Assembly: GCF_026967935.1 (NCBI RefSeq)
Contig: NZ_JAPVBL010000001.1
Span: 62,001 to 126,000 of the forward strand
Source of the DNA: Modestobacter sp. VKM Ac-2982
GTDB lineage: Bacteria > Actinomycetota > Actinomycetes > Mycobacteriales > Geodermatophilaceae
Reading direction: 5' to 3'
Length of the DNA stretch: 64,000 nt
The notes beneath the pieces are model-generated. The model did no database searches. It saw nothing but the letters and a program-made list of their open reading frames with translations, and had not been told where the DNA came from. Numbering within the stretch: position 1 is the stretch's first letter; every line of letters begins with the position of its first letter. The translations under genes were made by a program, and so were the position numbers. Shown here piece after piece: positions 33,746 to 42,832 of this stretch.

Positions 33746-34948
33746 TCAGTGGCGGCGACCCGCCAGAGTGTCCAGCGCTGCCCGGTCCAGCCCGGTGGCC
33801 GACTCGACCTCGGCGACGTCCAGCGCCCCGCAGTCCAGGCCACGGAGGACCACGGTGGCCAGCGCGCGGGCCGTGGCCGGCTCGTCGAGCACCCCGCCCT
33901 CGACCCGGCTGACGTAGCCGGCCAGCCGCGCCGCGGCAGCCGGCAGGGCTGCCCGGAAGAACGCGTAGGTGGCGAGGTAGCGGGTGACCAGCTGTGCCGG
34001 GTGCAGGTCCCAGCCCTGGTAGAAGCCGCGCTCCAGTGCCCTGCGGACCAGCCCGGCGTGCAGCTGCCAGGCCTCGTGCACCCGGGCGGTGGTGCCGACG
34101 GGCAGCACGTTGGTCGAGCCGTCGACCGCGCGCGCTCCGGTGCCCGCCACGGCCACCTGCATGGCCTGCTTGGCGACGTCGGCCGCCGGGTGGTCGGAGG
34201 ACTGGTGGGCCGCGGCGATGCCGAGGGCGGCGCTGTAGTCGTAGGTGCCGTAGTGCAGGCCGACCACCCGGCCGGCGCCGGCGTGCAGCATCCGGGCCAG
34301 CGTCGTCGTCCCGTCGGCACCCAGCACCGCCTGCGGGGTCTCCACCTGCAGCTCCAGGTCCAGCGCCAGCCCGCTGGCCTGCTCCAGGGCGTCCAGCACC
34401 GGCAGGAAGGCGGCCACCTGCTCGACCGAGGTCACCTTGGGCAGGGTCACGATCGCCCGCTGCCGGCCTGCCCCGGCGAGGCCGGTGAGGAACAGGTCCA
34501 GGGAGCGCACGCCGCGGCGCCGGGTCGGCTCCTCCAGCGACTTGGCCCGGACCCCGAGGAAGGGCGGCAGGGCGGTCTCGGCGGCGAGCACCGCGGCGGC
34601 GGCGGTGACGTCGCCGTCCTCGGCGTCCGGGGGGCCGCGGTAGCCGTCCTCGGCGTCGACCCGCAGGTCCTCGACCGGTTCGGTGGCCAACTTGGCCCGC
34701 ACCCGGGGCAGCACCTGCTCGACCAGGTCGGCGTCCAGGCCGAGGTCGGGGAGGCCGTGCTCGTCCAGGGCACCCAGCGCCGCGGCACCCCAGGAGGAGA
34801 CCAACCCGGGGACGACGGCGTCGGCGGGCACGTAACAGGTGTGCACCGGCTGCCGCGCTGACGACTCGCCCGGATATGAGGCGAGCCGCGCGGCGTCCAC
34901 GGGCGCCAGCCGTCGGTCGAGCTCGTCGTACAGCTCCACGGGGATCAT
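33746..34948 (-). CDS. DUF6986 / CitE-like aldolase-superfamily protein of the urate locus
   Basis: 400 aa. A (beta/alpha)8 HpcH/citrate-lyase-beta-like fold is suggested by LRVDAEDGYRG (metal-binding Glu/Asp), LGVRAKSLEE, IVTLPKV, LELQVETPQAV and LHYGTYDYSAAL. Such proteins cleave or condense small carboxylic acids with CoA esters or aldehydes. It is divergent from the OHCU decarboxylase gene with only 20 bp between them, so it shares control with the urate genes. It may act on the ureide product glyoxylate or a related compound; this is inference. Confidence 0.8.
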   Translation of the reverse strand: MIPVELYDELDRRLAPVDAARLASYPGESSARQPVHTCYVPADAVVPGLVSSWGAAALGALDEHGLPDLGLDADLVEQVLPRVRAKLATEPVEDLRVDAEDGYRGPPDAEDGDVTAAAAVLAAETALPPFLGVRAKSLEEPTRRRGVRSLDLFLTGLAGAGRQRAIVTLPKVTSVEQVAAFLPVLDALEQASGLALDLELQVETPQAVLGADGTTTLARMLHAGAGRVVGLHYGTYDYSAALGIAAAHQSSDHPAADVAKQAMQVAVAGTGARAVDGSTNVLPVGTTARVHEAWQLHAGLVRRALERGFYQGWDLHPAQLVTRYLATYAFFRAALPAAAARLAGYVSRVEGGVLDEPATARALATVVLRGLDCGALDVAEVESATGLDRAALDTLAGRRH

Positions 34949-34968
34949 GGGCTGGCATCCTGTCAGCC

Positions 34969-35472
34969 GTGCCCGACTCCCCGCTGGACAGATTCAACGC
35001 CGAACCGGCAGCGCGGGCCGAGGAGCTGCTGCGGTCCTGCAACGCAGCGCCGTCCTTCGCCCCGACCGTCGCCGCCGGCCGCCCCTACGACTCCCCCGAG
35101 GCCCTGGTCTCCCGCGCCGAGGAGGTCAGCCGCGCGCTGCCCTGGACCGAGGTGAGCACCGCGCTGGCGGCGCACGCCCGGATCGGTGACCGGATGCAGG
35201 GCCCCTCCGCGGAGGCGCGGACGTCGCGGGAGGAGCAGAGCGGGATGACCACCGCCGCGGACTCGGTCCGGACCGCGATGGTCGACGGCAACCGCGACTA
35301 CGAGGAGCGGTTCGGCCACGTCTTCCTGATCCGCGCGTCCGGCCGCTCCGCCGAGGAGATGCTCGCCGAGCTGCACCGCCGGCTCGGCAACGACCCGGAG
35401 ACCGAGCGCGCCGAGGCCACCGAGCAGCTGGCCCAGATCACCGGCCTGCGGATCGCGGGGCTGTTCGCATGA
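34969..35472 (+). CDS. 2-oxo-4-hydroxy-4-carboxy-5-ureidoimidazoline (OHCU) decarboxylase
   Basis: 167 aa. Catalytic His in AHARIGDRM and Glu/Ser/Arg sites (FNAEPAARAEELLRSCNAAPSF, SREEQSGM, YEERFGHVFLIRASGRS) match the family. It performs the third step of uric acid breakdown, forming S-allantoin. GTG 34969 is chosen as the first start after the divergent aldolase gene. Its stop overlaps the HIU hydrolase start (ATGA). Confidence 0.93.
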   Translation: MPDSPLDRFNAEPAARAEELLRSCNAAPSFAPTVAAGRPYDSPEALVSRAEEVSRALPWTEVSTALAAHARIGDRMQGPSAEARTSREEQSGMTTAADSVRTAMVDGNRDYEERFGHVFLIRASGRSAEEMLAELHRRLGNDPETERAEATEQLAQITGLRIAGLFA

Positions 35473-35786
35473 GCGTCTCGACCCACGTGCTGGACGCCGT
35501 GGCCGGCCGCCCGGCGGCGGGGATGACGGTGCAGCTGCTGGACGACGCCGGCCAGGTCGCCGCCGGGGTCACCGACGCCGACGGCCGCTGCCGGCTCACC
35601 GAGGAGCCCACCGCCGCCGGCCCGCACCGGATCGCCTTCGGCACCGGCGAGTGGGCCGCCGGGCTGGGCCGGGAGACGTTCTGGCCCGAGGTGGTGCTGA
35701 CCTTCACCGTCGCCGAGCCGGCCGAGCACCACCACGTGCCCCTGCTGCTCTCCCCGTTCGCCTACTCCACCTACCGAGGTTCTTGA
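35469..35786 (+). CDS. 5-hydroxyisourate hydrolase
   Basis: 105 aa transthyretin-like protein. The catalytic His is in STHVLDAVAGRPA, an Arg is in HRIAFGTGEW and the C-terminal YRGS signature is complete. It converts 5-hydroxyisourate, produced by uricase, into OHCU, the substrate of the preceding gene product. ATG 35469 overlaps the decarboxylase stop. A hairpin element separates it from uricase. Confidence 0.95.
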   Translation: MSVSTHVLDAVAGRPAAGMTVQLLDDAGQVAAGVTDADGRCRLTEEPTAAGPHRIAFGTGEWAAGLGRETFWPEVVLTFTVAEPAEHHHVPLLLSPFAYSTYRGS

Positions 35787-35787
35787 C

Positions 35788-35840
35788 GGCCCCCTGCAGG
35801 GTCCCGCCGCGAGCTTGCGAGTGGTGGGGGCCAGGGGGTC
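35788..35840. repeat. Imperfect inverted repeat between HIU hydrolase and uricase genes
   Basis: GGCCCCCTG (35788-35796) pairs with CAGGGGGTC (35832-35840) allowing one G:T. The 35-nt interior contains a second small dyad around GAGCTTGCGAG. It begins at the HIU hydrolase stop and may be a weak terminator or processing site within the urate operon. It looks like a dispersed intergenic repeat, but only one copy is in this window. Confidence 0.5.
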
Positions 35841-35886
35841 CTTTCGGTGCAACATCCCAGCAACGCAGATGAGGGAGAGTGCGCGC

Positions 35887-36792
35887 ATGGCGATCGTCCT
35901 CGGGCCCAACCAGTACGGGAAGGCGGAGGTGCGGGTCGTCGCGGTCGACCGCTCCACCGCCCGACACTCCCTCGTCGACCTCAACGTCAGCTCGGCGCTG
36001 CGCGGTGACTTCGCGGCGGCGCACACCGCCGGCGACAACGCGCACGTGCTGACCACCGACGCACAGAAGAACACCGTCTTCGCCTTCGCCCGCGACGGTA
36101 TCGGCTCGCCGGAGGAGTTCGGCCTGCGGCTGGCCCGGCACCTCGCCGGCTCCTACGAGTGGGTCACCGGGGCGCGGGTGGCGATCGAGTCCTACGGGTG
36201 GGACCGGATCGCGGTCGGCGGGACGCCGCACGACCACGCCTTCTCCCGCACCGGGGGCGACGTCCGGACGGCGGTGGTCACCGCGGACGGCGAGGACCTG
36301 CACGTGCTCGCCGGGCTCAGCGACCTCGTCGTCCTCAAGACCACCGGCTCGGAGTTCTGGGGCTTCCCCCGGGACCGTTACACCACGCTGCCGGAGACGA
36401 CCGACCGGATCCTGGCGACCGCGGTGACCGCCCGGTGGCGGTACACCGGGCTGGACGTGGACTGGAACGCCACCCACGACGCCGTCCGGACGACGCTGCT
36501 GGAGACCTTCGCCGCCACCCACTCCCTCGCGCTGCAGCAGTCGCTCTACGCGATGGGCGAGGCGGTGCTCGAGCAGCACCGGGACGTGGCCGAGGTGCGG
36601 ATGTCGATGCCGAACAAGCACCACTTCCTGCAGGACCTCTCCGCGTTCGGGCTGGCCAACGACCTGGACGGCCCGGGCGCGGTGGTCTACCACGCCGACG
36701 ACCGGCCGTACGGGCTGATCGAGGGGGCGGTGCTGCGGGACGACGTCCCGGCCGCGCCGGCCGCCTGGCTGGGCACCCCCGCCTCCTGCTGA
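35887..36792 (+). CDS. Urate oxidase (uricase)
   Basis: 301 aa, two tandem T-fold (tunnelling) domains. Typical blocks are MAIVLGPNQYGKAEVRVV (catalytic Lys region), VLTTDAQKNTVFAFARD (Thr), DLVVLKTTGSEFWGFPRDRYTTLPET and VRMSMPNKHHFLQDLS. It oxidises urate to 5-hydroxyisourate without cofactor. ATG 35887 has GGGAGA upstream; ATG 35869 is less likely. It is the last of three urate genes in one direction. A metabolic source or permease for urate is not in the window. Confidence 0.95.
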   Translation: MAIVLGPNQYGKAEVRVVAVDRSTARHSLVDLNVSSALRGDFAAAHTAGDNAHVLTTDAQKNTVFAFARDGIGSPEEFGLRLARHLAGSYEWVTGARVAIESYGWDRIAVGGTPHDHAFSRTGGDVRTAVVTADGEDLHVLAGLSDLVVLKTTGSEFWGFPRDRYTTLPETTDRILATAVTARWRYTGLDVDWNATHDAVRTTLLETFAATHSLALQQSLYAMGEAVLEQHRDVAEVRMSMPNKHHFLQDLSAFGLANDLDGPGAVVYHADDRPYGLIEGAVLRDDVPAAPAAWLGTPASC

Positions 36793-36906
36793 GCTCCGGA
36801 GGTGTGCGCCGACCTCGTCCGGGGGTAGCAGCGGTCCAGCGACACCGCGGAGCACGGCTCAGCCCTGGCCCTCCCCCTTGCGGCCGTTCGCCCCGGAGAG
36901 GGAGGC

Positions 36907-37641
36907 ATGGACCTCACGCAGGAGTTCGCTGCCCGCATCACCGCAGCGGAGCCGGACGTCCCCGGCCCCGAGCTGCTGCCCGTGCGGCTGGCCCGGGCGT
37001 GTGCGGAGGTGCTCCCGGTCGCCGGCGCCGGGCTCAGCGTCTACTTCTCCGCCGACCGGCGGCTGCCGCTCGGCGGCAGCGACCCGACGGCCGGCATCGC
37101 CGAACGCCTGCAGTTCACGATCGGCGAGGGGCCGTGCCTGACCGCGCACAGCACCGGACAGCCGGTGTACGCCGACGAGGAGGAACTGAGCAGCCGCTGG
37201 CCGGTCTTCCACGACGCGCTCGTGACGCGCACCCCCTATCGCGGCATCGTCTCGCTGCCGCTGTACGGCGGGCTGGAGGGCATCGGCGCCCTGGACCTGT
37301 ACATGACGCCACCCGGCTCGGTCCGCGACCTGGGCCTCGCCGACACCCTCGCGATCACCACCGCGCTCAGCGCCACCTTCGCCAGCGCGATGGACGAGGA
37401 GCCGCGCAGCGAGACCGGCCCGTCCTGGTTGGACGCGCCGGCCGCGGGTCGCCGCGCGCTGGTCTGGCAGGCGGTCGGCTTCGTGGGCGTCGGGCTGGAG
37501 CTGGACGCCACCGATGCGCTGAGCGTGCTGCGCGCCCACGCCTACGGCTCCGACCGGGACCTCGACGAGGTGGCCCGGGCGGTGCTGGAGGAGCGGTTGA
37601 GCATGGTTGAGCTGTCGGAACAGGCCGAGGCCGGTCCCTGA
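36907..37641 (+). CDS. GAF and ANTAR domain regulator
   Basis: 244 aa. A GAF domain (about 20-165) has AGAGLSVYFSADR, FTIGEGPC and GALDLYM. The C-terminal part (about 185-236) is an ANTAR RNA-binding bundle with residues (VGVGLELDATDALSVLRAHAYGSDRDL). ANTAR proteins bind paired RNA hairpins and prevent termination. The GAF domain should sense a small ligand; its identity is unknown. ATG 36907 follows GGAGAGGGAGG. It faces the chemoreceptor gene across a strong terminator. Confidence 0.88.
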   Translation: MDLTQEFAARITAAEPDVPGPELLPVRLARACAEVLPVAGAGLSVYFSADRRLPLGGSDPTAGIAERLQFTIGEGPCLTAHSTGQPVYADEEELSSRWPVFHDALVTRTPYRGIVSLPLYGGLEGIGALDLYMTPPGSVRDLGLADTLAITTALSATFASAMDEEPRSETGPSWLDAPAAGRRALVWQAVGFVGVGLELDATDALSVLRAHAYGSDRDLDEVARAVLEERLSMVELSEQAEAGP

Positions 37642-37642
37642 G

Positions 37643-37674
37643 CCGGGGGTGGCCGGCGCACCGGCCACCCCCGG
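37643..37674. terminator. Perfect 14-bp bidirectional hairpin
   Basis: CCGGGGGTGGCCGG (37643-37656), loop CGCA, exact complement 37661-37674. It sits between the convergent GAF-ANTAR and chemoreceptor genes. Confidence 0.88.
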
Positions 37675-37677
37675 TGG

Positions 37678-39288
37678 TCACCGCTGGAACGTGTCGACCG
37701 ACTGCTGCAGGCTCTCCGACATCCGGACCAGGTCACCGGTGGCCGACTGCATCTCGGCGACGCCGGCGTGAGTCTCCTGGGCTGCTCGGGCGACCTCGGC
37801 GACCGTCTCGGCGATCGACCGCCCGCTCTGGGCGGCCTCACCGATCGCCCGGCTCATCTCGTTCGTCGTGGCGGTCTGCTCCTCCACCGCCGAGGCGATC
37901 GTCGTCTGGTAGTCGTTGATCTGGGCGATGACCGAGGTGACCCCGCCGATGGCGCCGACGGCACTGTGGGTGTCGGCCTGGATCGCCTCCACCCGGCGGG
38001 CGATGTCCTCGGTCGCCTTCGCCGTCTCCTGCGCCAGTTCCTTGACCTCGTTGGCCACCACCGCGAAGCCCTTGCCCGCCTCACCGGCACGCGCGGCCTC
38101 GATCGTGGCGTTCAGCGCCAGCAGGTTGGTCTGCTCCGCGATCGAGGTGATCACCTTCACCACGTTGCCGATCTCGACCGAGGACTCACCCAGCCGGGCC
38201 ACCGTCTGGTTCGCGCTCTCTGCCGCGGTCACCGCGCTCCCGGCCACCCGCGCGGCCTCGGCGGCGTTGTGCGCGATCTCCCGGATCGAGGCACCCATCT
38301 CCTCCGCCCCCGTGGCGACGGCGTCGATCGAGCAGCTCACGTCCTTCGCCGCCGCCGTCACGGCGTCGGCCTGCCCGGTGGACCGCCCGGCTGCGCCGGC
38401 GATCGTCGTCCCCGTGGCCGACAGGGCCCTGGCGGCCCCGTCGAGCAGCCGGGAGGCCTCGGCCACCTCGTCGACCACGTCCGACACCCGGTCGAGGGTG
38501 GTGTTCAGCGCACCGGCGAGCTGGTCCAGCTCGTTGCGGCCGGCGCCGACGTCCAGCCGCTCCTGCAGCTCCCCGGCCGCGAGGACGTCGGTCATCCGGC
38601 GCAACGGCCGGGTGACGCTGCGCGACACCAGCAGGGAGATGAGGGCGATCACCAGGACGACCGGCGCCGCCCACAGCAGCATGGTGACCAGGACGTCGAC
38701 GAAGGCGCCGTTCAGGTCGGCGACGTAGATCCCCGAACCGACGACCCAGCCCCAGGGCTCGTAGCCCGCGACGAAGGAGATCTTCGCCTGCGGCTCCTCC
38801 TCACCGGGCTTGGGCCACATGTACTCGACGAAGCCGCTGCCGTCGCGCTCGACGACCTGCACCATCTCCACGAACAGCGCCTTGCCGGTCGGGTCGGTGT
38901 TGGCGCTGAGGTCGGTGCCGTCCATCTCCGGCTTGATCGGGTGCATGACCATCGTCGGGTTCATGTCGTTGATCCAGAAGTACTCCTGCCCCGAGTACCG
39001 CAGCCCGCTGAGCGCGCTCCTGGCCTGGGCCTGGGCCTGCTCCTGGGTCAGCGCACCGGCGGCCTCCTGCGCGCCGTAGAAGGCCACGACGCCGAGCACC
39101 GCCTCGACCGCGGACTGGGCCTTGTTGCGCTGCTCTGCCTCGATGGTCTGGCGCACCTGGAGGGCACCGATCACGGCGATGGTGCCCATGCCGACCACGG
39201 CCGCCAGCACCAGCGCCAGGAGCCGGGTGCTGATCCGGATCCGGCGCAGCCCCCCGCCGGTGAGGACGTCCCGCAGTCGTGTGCCCAT
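37678..39288 (-). CDS. Methyl-accepting chemotaxis protein with single-Cache sensor
   Basis: 536 aa. N-terminal transmembrane helix (about 22-44), periplasmic-type sCache_2 domain (about 50-190: [69 protein letters not shown]), second helix (about 200-222), HAMP (about 223-275) and signalling domain with hairpin tip [28 protein letters not shown]. Cache domains of this type often bind small carboxylates. No other chemotaxis gene is in the window. ATG 39288 follows GGGAG. Confidence 0.93.
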   Translation of the reverse strand: MGTRLRDVLTGGGLRRIRISTRLLALVLAAVVGMGTIAVIGALQVRQTIEAEQRNKAQSAVEAVLGVVAFYGAQEAAGALTQEQAQAQARSALSGLRYSGQEYFWINDMNPTMVMHPIKPEMDGTDLSANTDPTGKALFVEMVQVVERDGSGFVEYMWPKPGEEEPQAKISFVAGYEPWGWVVGSGIYVADLNGAFVDVLVTMLLWAAPVVLVIALISLLVSRSVTRPLRRMTDVLAAGELQERLDVGAGRNELDQLAGALNTTLDRVSDVVDEVAEASRLLDGAARALSATGTTIAGAAGRSTGQADAVTAAAKDVSCSIDAVATGAEEMGASIREIAHNAAEAARVAGSAVTAAESANQTVARLGESSVEIGNVVKVITSIAEQTNLLALNATIEAARAGEAGKGFAVVANEVKELAQETAKATEDIARRVEAIQADTHSAVGAIGGVTSVIAQINDYQTTIASAVEEQTATTNEMSRAIGEAAQSGRSIAETVAEVARAAQETHAGVAEMQSATGDLVRMSESLQQSVDTFQR

Positions 39289-39479
39289 GCCGTGCTCCCG
39301 TCGTCGACGGCTCAGTTGCCGTACCTGCGTTGTCGACCGAGACCGGACGGTTTCCAGTCGAGATCGGTTAGCACATCCGAACCGCAACACACCGGCGACC
39401 AGCCGTGCCCGTTCGTCTTGTGCATCACACGTTCATCGGCTCGTCGGCCGATGCGCCCCGGGCCTGCCAAGATGCGGGC

Positions 39480-39971
39480 GTGAGCGACGAGCGGGAGACC
39501 CTGACCTACGAGGACTTCGGCCGGGCGGCCCGGGAACTGGCCCAGCAGGTCGCCGACAGCGGGTTCGAACCGGACCTGATCCTGTCCATCGCCCGCGGCG
39601 GGCTCTTCCTCGGCGGCGCACTCGGCTACGCGCTGGACGTGAAGAACCTCTTCGTGATGAACGTCGAGTTCTACACCGGCGTCGACGAGCGGCTGGAGCT
39701 GCCGGTGGTGCTGCCACCGACCCTCGACGTCGTCGACCTGACCGGCACGAAGGTGCTGATCGCCGACGACGTCGCCGACACCGGCAAGACCCTGGAACTG
39801 GTCAAGGAGTTCTGCGCCGGCCACGTCACCGAGGTGCGCACCGCCGTGGTCTACGAGAAGCCGCGGTCACTGGTGCGGTGCGACTACACCTGGAAGCACA
39901 CCGACGCCTGGATCGACTTCCCCTGGTCGACCCTCCCGCCGGTGGTCTCCCGCGGCGGTACCGGCCACTGA
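39480..39971 (+). CDS. Phosphoribosyltransferase-family protein
   Basis: 163 aa type I PRTase fold. The PRPP loop is VLIADDVADTGKTLELV and the N-terminal part has SIARGGLFLGGALGYAL. It resembles xanthine/guanine or hypoxanthine PRTases of actinobacteria and may salvage a purine base, fitting a genome with urate catabolism. GTG 39480 is taken since family similarity starts there (upstream frame is non-homologous). It is divergent from the chemoreceptor gene, with 191 bp shared. Confidence 0.88.
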   Translation: MSDERETLTYEDFGRAARELAQQVADSGFEPDLILSIARGGLFLGGALGYALDVKNLFVMNVEFYTGVDERLELPVVLPPTLDVVDLTGTKVLIADDVADTGKTLELVKEFCAGHVTEVRTAVVYEKPRSLVRCDYTWKHTDAWIDFPWSTLPPVVSRGGTGH

Positions 39972-39984
39972 GGGAGGACCCGGT

Positions 39985-41118
39985 CTAGCGGCGGGTGGAA
40001 GCCGTGACGGTGAACGTGGGGTCGCGGGTCACCTGGCGGGTGGGGCCGACGATCCGGCGGAGCGCGTCGCGGTGCGGCAGGTGGCTGTTGTAGACGCACC
40101 ACAGCTCGCCGCCCGGCCGCAGCACCCGGGCCGCGGCGTCGAACAGCCGTTCCGCGGCGGCGGCGTGCACGGCGACGCCGAGGTGGAACGGCGGGTTGCA
40201 GACGACGAGGTCGACGCTGCCGTCCGGGACGCTGCCGGCAGCGTCGTCCCGGGTGACGGTGACCCGGCCGGTCAGCCCGTTGGCGGCCACCGTCGCGGCG
40301 GCCGAGGCGCAGGCCGCCGCCGACTGGTCCGACGCGACGACCGACAGCCCGGGCCGCGCCATGGCCAGCCCGACGGCCAGCACCCCGGTGCCGCTGCCGA
40401 GGTCCAGCGCGGTCGCGGCGTCCGGCACCGCGCCGGGGAGCGACCGGAGCAGCGCCCGGGTGCCCCGGTCGACCTTCGCACCGGCGAAGGCCGCGCCGTG
40501 GGCGCACACGGTCAGCCCGAGGTCGGAGTGCTCCCGGCAGACGGGGAAGGACGACGTCCCCGGCTTCGGCCCCCGGGCGACCAGCAGCCGGGACTTCTGC
40601 CGGCCCCGGGTCGCGTGCACGTCGCTGAAGCTCTCGGCCAGGACGTCGTTCATCGCGTGGGTCATGTGCTTGACCCGCCCACCGACCAGGAAGGTGACGT
40701 CGGGGTCGGCGTCGGCGGCGACCACCTCGGCGAGCTCGCGCAGCGCGTCGAGCCCCTTGGGCGCCTGTGCCAGCACCACCCGGGCCCCGCGCACCAGCTC
40801 AGCGCCCAGCGGCAGCGACCGGTAGGTGCCGGCGTGCCCGGTGCGCTCGGCGTTGCCGGCCAGGGCCAGCTCGCCGACCAGCAGGTCCTGGTGCACCCGG
40901 ACGCCGGTCGCCCCGTGCAGCGCCACCGCGCCCAGGGTGAGGGCGCCGTGCGAGTCGTCGATCACGACCACGCCGTCCGGGTGCTGGCGGATCAGCTCGG
41001 CCGCCTCGTCGAGCAGCAGGCGGTCGGTCGCGTCGACGGCGACCAGTTCGGGCGCGTCGACGTCGGGCTCGCGGCGGAGCTGGTCGAACAGGTCTGCCGC
41101 TGGGTCGGAGGGGGACAC
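39985..41118 (-). CDS. Class I methyltransferase, RlmG/RsmC-like
   Basis: 377 aa in two methyltransferase-like halves. The N-terminal one is degenerate. The C-terminal one (about 190-370) has SAM motif I TALDLGSGTGVLAVGLA, the acidic residue in VVASDQSAAA and the exocyclic-amine motif VVCNPPFH (NPPF). It is typical of 23S/16S rRNA guanine-N2 methyltransferases (RlmG, RsmC), so it probably modifies rRNA. GTG 41118 sits 3 nt after a GGGGG site. It is tail-to-tail with the PRTase gene, 13 bp apart. Confidence 0.85.
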   Translation of the reverse strand: MSPSDPAADLFDQLRREPDVDAPELVAVDATDRLLLDEAAELIRQHPDGVVVIDDSHGALTLGAVALHGATGVRVHQDLLVGELALAGNAERTGHAGTYRSLPLGAELVRGARVVLAQAPKGLDALRELAEVVAADADPDVTFLVGGRVKHMTHAMNDVLAESFSDVHATRGRQKSRLLVARGPKPGTSSFPVCREHSDLGLTVCAHGAAFAGAKVDRGTRALLRSLPGAVPDAATALDLGSGTGVLAVGLAMARPGLSVVASDQSAAACASAAATVAANGLTGRVTVTRDDAAGSVPDGSVDLVVCNPPFHLGVAVHAAAAERLFDAAARVLRPGGELWCVYNSHLPHRDALRRIVGPTRQVTRDPTFTVTASTRR

Positions 41119-41149
41119 ACCCCCACGATGCCCTACCGGCCGGCGGCGC

Positions 41150-42067
41150 TCAGGGGCGCGGGGTCGCCGCGACCAGGTCGACGACCACCTGGGCCAGCTG
41201 CGGGCCGACGTCCTCCTGGAGGAAGTGACCGCCCCCGGCCAGCGTGGTGTGCGGCATCCCCTGGGCACCGGGCACCAGCTTCTGGAACACCGCGTCGCCG
41301 CCGCCGGTGATCGGGTCCCTGTCGGAGAACGCGGTCAGGAACGGCTTCTCCCAGGTGCGCAGCACACCCCACGCGGCCCGGTTGGCCGCGGCCGCCGGGT
41401 CCTCGGGGCTGGTGGGCACCAGCGACGGGAACACCCGGGCGCCGGCCTTGTACCGGGCGTCGGGGAACGGGGCGTCGTAGGCCGCCACCACCTCGGGCGC
41501 CATCTCCGTCGCCGTGCCGTTGGAGATGATCCGGCCCACCTGCATGTCCGTCATGCCGGCCGCCGCACGCTGCCAGGCCAGGAACGCCTCGCTCATCGGG
41601 TGGTCGCCGGTGGGCAGGCCGGTGTTGGCGACGACGACCCGGGCGAACCGGTCGGGGTGCTCGGCCACCAGGCGCAGCCCGAGCAGACCTCCCCAGTCCT
41701 GGCAGACGAGGGTCAGATCGGTGAGTCGCAGCTCCTCCAGCAGCGCCTGCCGCAGCCAGCCCACGTGCCGGGCGTACGTGTAGTCGGTCAGCTCGGTGGG
41801 CTTGTCGGAGCGGCCGAAGCCGACCAGGTCGGGGACGACGACGCGCAGCCCGGCCGCCGTCAGCACCGGGATCATCCGGCGGTAGAGGAACGACCAGGAC
41901 GGCTCGCCGTGCAGCAGCAGCACCGTCTCGCCGTCGTCCGGGCCCTCGACCAGGACGGCGACCCGCAGCCGGCCGCCGTCCCCGTCGTCCACCTCGACGT
42001 ACCGGGGCTCGTAGGGGAACTCCGGCAGGTCGGTGAACCGGTCCTCGGGTGTGCGCAGCGCGTCCAT
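41150..42067 (-). CDS. Haloalkane dehalogenase-like alpha/beta hydrolase
   Basis: 305 aa. With ATG 42067 the nucleophile is Asp124 in CQDWGG and Trp125 follows, exactly the Xanthobacter DhlA arrangement. HGEPSWSFLYR gives the oxyanion region (Glu/Trp), the acid is in FSDRDPITGG and the His in GGGHFLQED. It hydrolyses carbon-halogen bonds of small alkanes; other epoxide or ester substrates remain possible. A GGAGG site lies 6 nt upstream (a GTG 3 nt earlier is an alternative start). Confidence 0.88.
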   Translation of the reverse strand: MDALRTPEDRFTDLPEFPYEPRYVEVDDGDGGRLRVAVLVEGPDDGETVLLLHGEPSWSFLYRRMIPVLTAAGLRVVVPDLVGFGRSDKPTELTDYTYARHVGWLRQALLEELRLTDLTLVCQDWGGLLGLRLVAEHPDRFARVVVANTGLPTGDHPMSEAFLAWQRAAAGMTDMQVGRIISNGTATEMAPEVVAAYDAPFPDARYKAGARVFPSLVPTSPEDPAAAANRAAWGVLRTWEKPFLTAFSDRDPITGGGDAVFQKLVPGAQGMPHTTLAGGGHFLQEDVGPQLAQVVVDLVAATPRP

Positions 42068-42123
42068 CACAGGCCTCCTCGACTGGCGGGACTCCGCCCG
42101 ACGCTATCGAGGAGGCCCGGCGG

Positions 42124-42777
42124 CTAGACGCCGGGGAGGCCGACCGGGCAGCTGACGCCGGTGGAGTTCACCGGGCAGTAGCCGCTGGGCACCTTGTAGA
42201 GGTACTGCTGGTGGTGGCCCTCGGCGTAGAAGAAGTCGCCGAGCGGGGCGATCTCGGTGGTGATCTCGCCGTAGCCGGCCGCCGTCAGGCGCTCCTGGAA
42301 CACGTCGCGGCTGACCGTGGCGGCCGCCTCCTGCTCCGGGCCCTGCGTGTAGACGGCCGAGCGGTACTGGGTGCCGATGTCGTTGCCCTGGCGCATGCCC
42401 TGGGTCGGGTCGTGCTCCTCCCAGAACTCCTTCAGCAGCCGGTCGTAGGAGATGACCGCCGGGTCGAAGACGACCAGCACGGCCTCGGTGTGCCCGGTGC
42501 GCGCCGAGCACACCTCCTCGTACGTGGGGTTCGGGGTGTACCCGCCGGCGTAGCCCGCGGCGGTCGAGTACACGCCCGGGGTCTCCCAGAACACCTTCTC
42601 GACGCCCCAGAAGCAGCCTGCGCCGAAGACGGCGGTCTGCAGGCCCGCGGGGAAGGGCGGCTGGATGCGGTTGCCGTTGACCGCGTGCACCTCGGGGACG
42701 CCGGGCAGCGGCTCGGAACGGCCGGTCAGGGCGTCCGCAGCGGTGACCGGCTGGGTCTTGGCGCGGGAGAAGAACAT
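42124..42777 (-). CDS. msrA: Peptide-methionine (S)-S-oxide reductase
   Basis: 217 aa. The catalytic Cys55 is in [37 protein letters not shown] and [10 protein letters not shown] are family hallmarks. Two C-terminal Cys (Cys201, Cys210; GYCP and SCPV) are placed to be resolving residues. It repairs oxidised Met residues in the cytosol with thioredoxin. Its N-terminal 45 residues form the longer actinobacterial version. It is divergent from the SDR gene with a 55-bp gap. Confidence 0.95.
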   Translation of the reverse strand: MFFSRAKTQPVTAADALTGRSEPLPGVPEVHAVNGNRIQPPFPAGLQTAVFGAGCFWGVEKVFWETPGVYSTAAGYAGGYTPNPTYEEVCSARTGHTEAVLVVFDPAVISYDRLLKEFWEEHDPTQGMRQGNDIGTQYRSAVYTQGPEQEAAATVSRDVFQERLTAAGYGEITTEIAPLGDFFYAEGHHQQYLYKVPSGYCPVNSTGVSCPVGLPGV

Positions 42778-42832
42778 GTTGCGATCGTAGGTCCGCCCTG
42801 CGGGCTCGGTCGGGGTCAGCGAAGGTGGCCCG

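Noticed and set aside
39556-39575. GGGTTCGAACC looks like a tRNA T-arm
   Set aside because: It is in frame inside the phosphoribosyltransferase coding region (SGFEPDL), and no acceptor stem or anticodon arm surrounds it.
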